DNA of 64,000 nucleotides from Streptomyces viridochromogenes DSM 40736 (GTDB lineage Bacteria; Actinomycetota; Actinomycetes; Streptomycetales; Streptomycetaceae), in NCBI RefSeq assembly GCF_000158955.1, contig NZ_GG657757.1, positions 4,635,290-4,699,289 of the forward strand. Reading direction: 5' to 3'. Below are positions 60,300-64,000 of this stretch, piece by piece. The translations under genes were made by a program, and so were the position numbers. How positions within the stretch are numbered: position 1 is the first letter of the stretch; each line of letters begins with the position of its first letter. The notes under the pieces were generated by a model. The model was not told the origin of the DNA. It saw only the letters and a program-made list of their open reading frames with translations, and did no database searches.

Positions 60300-61484
60300 A
60301 TGAGCACCAAGGACTTCATCGAGAAGGACTACTACAAGGTCCTCGGCGTCCCCAAGGACGCCACCGAGGCCGAGATCAAGAAGGCGTACCGGAAGCTCGC
60401 CCGCGAGAACCACCCGGACGCCAACAAGGGAAACGTCAAGGCGGAGGAGCGCTTCAAGGAGATCTCCGAGGCCAACGACATCCTCGGCGACCCCAAGAAG
60501 CGCAAGGAGTACGACGAGGCACGCGCCCTCTTCGGCAACGGAGGCTTCCGCCCGGGGCCGGGCGGCGCGGGCGGCTCCTTCAACTTCGACCTGGGCGACC
60601 TCTTCGGAGGCGGCGCCCAGGGCGGCGGCCAGGGGGCCGGCGGCTTCGGCGGTGGACTCGGTGACGTCTTCGGGGGCCTGTTCAACCGCGGCGGCGCGGG
60701 CGCGGGGACGCGCACGCAGCCGCGGCGCGGCCAGGACATCGAGTCCGAGGTCACGCTGAGCTTCACGGAGGCGATCGAGGGCGCGACCGTCCCGTTGCGG
60801 ATGTCCTCGCAGTCGCCCTGCAAGGCCTGTTCGGGCACCGGCGACAAGAACGGCACACCCCGGGTGTGCCCGACCTGCGTCGGCACCGGGCAGGTCGCCC
60901 GGGGCAGCGGCGGCGGTTTCTCCCTGACCGACCCCTGCCCCGACTGCAAGGGCCGCGGCCTGATCGCGGAGAACGCCTGCGAGGTCTGCAAGGGCAGCGG
61001 CCGGGCCAAGTCCTCGCGGACCATGCAGGTACGCATCCCCGCGGGCGTCAGCGACGGCCAGCGGATCCGGCTGCGCGGCAAGGGCGCGCCGGGCGAGCGC
61101 GGCGGCCCGGCGGGCGATCTGTACGTCGTCGTGCACGTCGACTCCCACCCGGTCTTCGGCCGCAGGGACGACAACCTCACCGTCACCGTCCCGGTCACCT
61201 TCACCGAGGCCGCCCTCGGCGGGGAGGTCCGGGTGCCGACGCTGGGCGGCCCGCCCGTCACGCTGAAGCTCCCGCCGGGCACCCCCAACGGGCGTACCAT
61301 GCGCGCCCGGGGCAAGGGCGCGGTCCGCAAGGACGGCACCCGCGGCGACCTTCTGGTCACCGTCGAGGTGAGTGTTCCGGCGGACCTGACGGGGAAGGCT
61401 CGTGACGCACTCGAGGCGTATCGCGAGGCGACCGCGGGTGAGGATCCGCGGGCGGAGCTGTTCCAGGCCGCGAAGGGAGCATGA
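60300..61484 (+). CDS. dnaJ: Chaperone DnaJ
   Basis: 394 residues: J domain with HPD (ARENHPDANKG, about 42), a Gly/Phe-rich region, four CxxCxGxG zinc motifs (CKACSGTG, CPTCVGTG, CPDCKGRG, CEVCKGSG) and C-terminal substrate domains. Cochaperone of DnaK. Follows grpE by 36 bases and overlaps hspR by four. Confidence 0.97.
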   Translation: MSTKDFIEKDYYKVLGVPKDATEAEIKKAYRKLARENHPDANKGNVKAEERFKEISEANDILGDPKKRKEYDEARALFGNGGFRPGPGGAGGSFNFDLGDLFGGGAQGGGQGAGGFGGGLGDVFGGLFNRGGAGAGTRTQPRRGQDIESEVTLSFTEAIEGATVPLRMSSQSPCKACSGTGDKNGTPRVCPTCVGTGQVARGSGGGFSLTDPCPDCKGRGLIAENACEVCKGSGRAKSSRTMQVRIPAGVSDGQRIRLRGKGAPGERGGPAGDLYVVVHVDSHPVFGRRDDNLTVTVPVTFTEAALGGEVRVPTLGGPPVTLKLPPGTPNGRTMRARGKGAVRKDGTRGDLLVTVEVSVPADLTGKARDALEAYREATAGEDPRAELFQAAKGA

Positions 61485-61942
61485 GTCAGATGGACGGTCG
61501 TCGACGCAATCCGTATGAACTGACCGAGGAAACCCCGGTCTACGTCATCTCGGTGGCGGCCCAGCTGTCCGGCCTGCACCCGCAGACCCTTCGCCAGTAC
61601 GACCGCCTCGGCCTGGTCTCCCCGGACCGCACCGCCGGCCGGGGCCGCCGCTACTCGGCCCGTGACATCGAACTGCTCCGCCAGGTGCAGGCGTTGTCGC
61701 AGGACGAGGGCATCAACCTGGCGGGCATCAAGCGCATCATCGAACTGGAGAACCAGGTCGCCGCCCTCCAGGCCCGGGTGGCCGAGATGGAGGACGCGCT
61801 CGACGGCGCGGCGGCGGCCATGCGGCAGCGCGAGGCGGCGGTGCACGCGTCGTACCGCCGGGACCTGGTGCCGTATCAGGAGGTCCAGCAGACCAGCGCG
61901 CTGGTGGTGTGGCGGCCGAAGAGGCAGCAGCAGTCGGACTGA
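61481..61942 (+). CDS. hspR: HspR, MerR-family repressor of the dnaK operon
   Basis: 153 residues: MerR helix-turn-helix (PVYVISVAAQLSGLHPQTLRQYDRLGLVSPDRTAGRGRRYSARDIELLRQVQALSQDEGINLAGIKRIIELE) and a coiled coil. It binds HAIR sites; the exact HAIR upstream of dnaK supports autoregulation. ATGA overlap with dnaJ. Confidence 0.96.
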   Translation: MSQMDGRRRNPYELTEETPVYVISVAAQLSGLHPQTLRQYDRLGLVSPDRTAGRGRRYSARDIELLRQVQALSQDEGINLAGIKRIIELENQVAALQARVAEMEDALDGAAAAMRQREAAVHASYRRDLVPYQEVQQTSALVVWRPKRQQQSD

Positions 61943-61966
61943 CGCGTACGCGTGTGTGACGTGCGT

Positions 61967-62000
61967 GAAAGGGGCCGGGAGGCAACTCCCGGCCCCTTTC
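61967..62000 (+). terminator. Terminator of the dnaK operon
   Basis: GAAAGGGGCCGGGAG pairs perfectly with CTCCCGGCCCCTTTC around GCAA, 24 bases past the hspR stop. Confidence 0.93.
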
Positions 62001-62222
62001 GTATGACCTGACCCGATTTCGCCGGATCTCCTGTCCATGACTGACCGGTGCAGAGCACTTGGAGACGATTCCGCACCGTCTTCACAACCACTGCGGAGCG
62101 TGGTGTTGCCATCTCGTTAAGTGCATACGCTTGACGCTGGGGCCCGGTCCGCGTTGGCTTTTCAGTCACATGGGCCGCAAAGCTGTGCCCACGTCCGAAT
62201 CACACGCGAAGTGAGCTCCCGC

Positions 62223-63332
62223 ATGCGTCGTCGTATCTCCATATCCGTGGCCGCCGCCACGATGTCCGTCACGCTCGCCGGCTGCGGTGTGCTCAACGCG
62301 ACCGGGAGCAGCGACGACGCGAGCCCGGCGAAGGGCGACGACATCACGGTCGGGCTGCTGCTCCCGGAGAAGGCGAACACCCGGTACGAGAACTTCGACT
62401 ACCCGATCATCAAGAGGAAGGTCGAGTCCCTCACCAACAACAAGGGCCGCGTCGAGTACGCCAACGCCGAGGCCAGCGCCGGGCAGCAGGCGACCCAGAT
62501 GCAGAAGATGATCGACGACCGGGTCGACGTGATCCTGCTGGACGCGGTCGACTCGAAGGCCATCGCGAGCGGCGTGAAGAAGGCCAAGGACGCGGGCATC
62601 CCGGTCATCGCCTACGACCGGCTCGCCGAGGGCCCGATCGACGCGTACATCTCCTTCGACAACGAACTCGTCGGCGAGGTCCAGGGGCGCACCCTGCTGG
62701 AGGCCATCGGCGACGACGTGAGCCTCTCCGACAAGATCGTCATGATGAACGGCTCACCGACGGACCCGAACGCCAAGCAGTTCAAGGCCGGGGCGCTGTC
62801 GGAGCTGAACGGCAAGGTGACGATCGCGCAGTCCTTCGACACCAAGGACTGGAAGCCGGAGAACGCGCAGGCCAACATGGCCGACGCGATCGCGAAGATC
62901 GGCAAGGGCGACATCGCTGCGGTCTACTCCGCCAACGACGGCATGGCGGGCGGCATCGTCGACGCGCTCGAGGCCGCGGGCGTGACCAAGCTGCCGCCGA
63001 TCACCGGGCAGGACGCGGAGCTCCCCGCGGTGCAGCGGATCATCACCGGTGAGCAGTACATGAGCGTCTACAAGTCGTACCCCCAGGAGGCGGAGAACGC
63101 CGCCGAGATGGCCGTGGCCAAGGTCCAGGGCCGCGACATCCAGTTCGCCGCCCTCACCCGCGACAAGGTCGACAGCCCCACGGACAAGGGCATCCCGGCC
63201 CAGCTCGTGCCCGTGGTCGCCCTCACCAAGGAGAACATCGAGGACACGGTCGTCGCCGACGACATCTACAAGCTGTCGGACATCTGCACCGCGCAGTACA
63301 AGGCGGCGTGCTCGGAGATCGGGCTGAAGTAG
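62223..63332 (+). CDS. XylF-like sugar ABC transporter substrate-binding lipoprotein (orphan)
   Basis: 369 residues with a lipobox (TLAGCG) and a periplasmic-binding protein type 1 fold: TVGLLLPEKANTRYENFDYPIIKRKVE, QMQKMIDDRVDVILLDAVDSKAIAS, PVIAYDRLAEGPIDAYISFDN, ANDGMAGGIVDALEAAG. Closest in pattern to xylose-binding XylF. The matching permease and ATPase genes are not next to it in the window; debris follows instead. It might serve a distant transporter. Confidence 0.88.
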   Translation: MRRRISISVAAATMSVTLAGCGVLNATGSSDDASPAKGDDITVGLLLPEKANTRYENFDYPIIKRKVESLTNNKGRVEYANAEASAGQQATQMQKMIDDRVDVILLDAVDSKAIASGVKKAKDAGIPVIAYDRLAEGPIDAYISFDNELVGEVQGRTLLEAIGDDVSLSDKIVMMNGSPTDPNAKQFKAGALSELNGKVTIAQSFDTKDWKPENAQANMADAIAKIGKGDIAAVYSANDGMAGGIVDALEAAGVTKLPPITGQDAELPAVQRIITGEQYMSVYKSYPQEAENAAEMAVAKVQGRDIQFAALTRDKVDSPTDKGIPAQLVPVVALTKENIEDTVVADDIYKLSDICTAQYKAACSEIGLK

Positions 63333-63404
63333 GTTGACCTGCCGGAGAGCCGCCCTTCTGTGTGAGGGGGGCGACGGTCTGCCGGTTGCCGAACGCCTCG
63401 TTTG

Positions 63405-63425
63405 GAGCTACGGGTAGCGTAGCTC
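63405..63425. repeat. Inverted repeat before the right-edge transposase remnant
   Basis: GAGCTACG-GGTAG-CGTAGCTC has perfect 8-bp arms. It could be a terminator of the XylF gene or a left end of the insertion sequence; no partner end was found before the window closes. Confidence 0.45.
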
Positions 63426-63429
63426 TTGC

Positions 63430-63800
63430 TTGAGCGGGTGGTTCCCGGTGTGCCGAGCCGTCCACAGGACGGTGGCCGACACCGGTATGGAGATCGTGGA
63501 GGGCTGGCCGCGATCATCTCCGCGGCGCCCACCGGTTGCCGGTGGGCATCCGGTAGTCGGTTCGTCCGGTGCCACCGCTCAGCGCCGGTTCGTGGAGTGG
63601 TCGATGGCCTGGGTGTGGGCTAAGCAGCATCGTCTAGTCTCGGACGAGCTCGGGTCGCGCGGCGAGATCGACTGGTCGCGGTGTGCATCCGACTGGGCAT
63701 CGAGCCGTGAAGAGGCAAGCGGCACCGTTGGACCAGCCAATGCACGATGGCTTGGCTCGCCGGATGCCGGCGCCTCCGCCGCTGCTACGAACGCAGAGCC
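63430..63800 (+). pseudogene. Frameshifted IS5-family-type transposase remnant
   Basis: Pieces in two frames follow the order of one transposase: VPSRPQDGGRHRYGDRGGLAAI, then RRFVEWSMAWVWAKQHRLVSDELGSRGEIDWSRCASDW, where the usual first catalytic Asp (AIDS) is altered to ASDW. The rest degenerates before the window ends. Different from the remnant at 52712-53023. Confidence 0.65.
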
Positions 63801-64000
63801 CTACCTCGTGGCCCCAACCCGCATCGTTGGGTGATTTGCTTGCCATTGCCACAACGATGAGACCGCCGAAGCAAGCCACTGGCGAGAAAAGATCGCTGGG
63901 CCCCGTTGCTCACAAACTCATTCCCTTGGGAGTTTCAGTTCACACTGCCGCGCCTTTGTTTTTCGATGCGGAGGACATTCGGAATGAGCCTCGATCCGGC

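Overview
The window is typical Streptomyces chromosome: very high G+C with G/C in most third codon positions, many GTG/TTG starts, ATGA/GTGA/TGATG stop-start overlaps, Shine-Dalgarno-poor starts, a complete dnaK-grpE-dnaJ-hspR operon with an upstream HAIR operator, and an LAXTG-type cell-wall sorting signal. All identifications come from reading the sequence; no database search was run.

Layout. 1-18.8 kb is metabolic and regulatory: the tail of a TetR gene; a lipoprotein with a duplicated domain and a Gly-Ser linker; a four-gene operon for a polar amino-acid-type ABC importer plus an M20 amidohydrolase, divergent from an ArsR-type regulator; an anti-sigma-like ATPase; a polysaccharide deacetylase; an ACR3/BASS-like transporter; a small catabolic regulon (FadR-type GntR, cupin, nitrilase-fold hydrolase, MHS transporter, DUF2848 protein) tied together by a repeated GTATAC-N5-GTATGC operator; an SDR/TetR divergon with two palindromic operators and an aldo/keto reductase; and a PepSY lipoprotein followed by a two-component system.

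18.8-33.2 kb looks like an accessory region. It opens with gene fragments, then holds a cold-shock cluster (MerR/BldC-like, SCO5918-like, CBS, DEAD-box helicase, CspA) broken up by very strong hairpins. Next come a less G+C-rich patch with a zinc-ribbon protein and an acidic partner, and a MerR regulator. From 26.4 to 33.2 kb there is a 6.7-kb segment bounded by a 111-bp near-perfect direct repeat that includes the 3' half of tRNA-Gly(CCC). Inside it are two PIN-domain toxin-antitoxin modules around a DUF4236-TerD gene, a sigma-like/zinc-finger/ricin-lectin membrane protein, and remnants of a pSAM2-type replication initiator and integrase.

33.2-48 kb: a small zinc-ribbon protein, dcd, a phosphoribosyltransferase, a Yip1-like membrane protein, a cluster of FG-GAP beta-propeller proteins (three intact, one frameshifted, one collapsed to signal peptide plus tail), DUF2243 and a frameshifted CtaG-like gene, a secreted HNH nuclease, and a polysaccharide operon (UDP-sugar dehydrogenase, a 57-residue LAXTG mini-protein, HasA-like glycosyltransferase). 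48-64 kb: a DUF1963 protein, a serine beta-lactamase-like hydrolase, an amino-acid permease, IS remnants, a monooxygenase-type small protein, a large membrane Fe-S oxidoreductase, a MraY/WecA-type transferase, the DnaK operon, an orphan XylF-like sugar-binding lipoprotein and another IS5-type remnant at the right edge.

The most interesting items are the LAXTG mini-protein in the polysaccharide operon, the tRNA-Gly-bounded element, the hairpin-rich cold-shock cluster and the FG-GAP family in expansion and decay. Two frameshifts (FG-GAP copy 3 and the CtaG-like gene) lie at C/G runs and may be sequencing errors.
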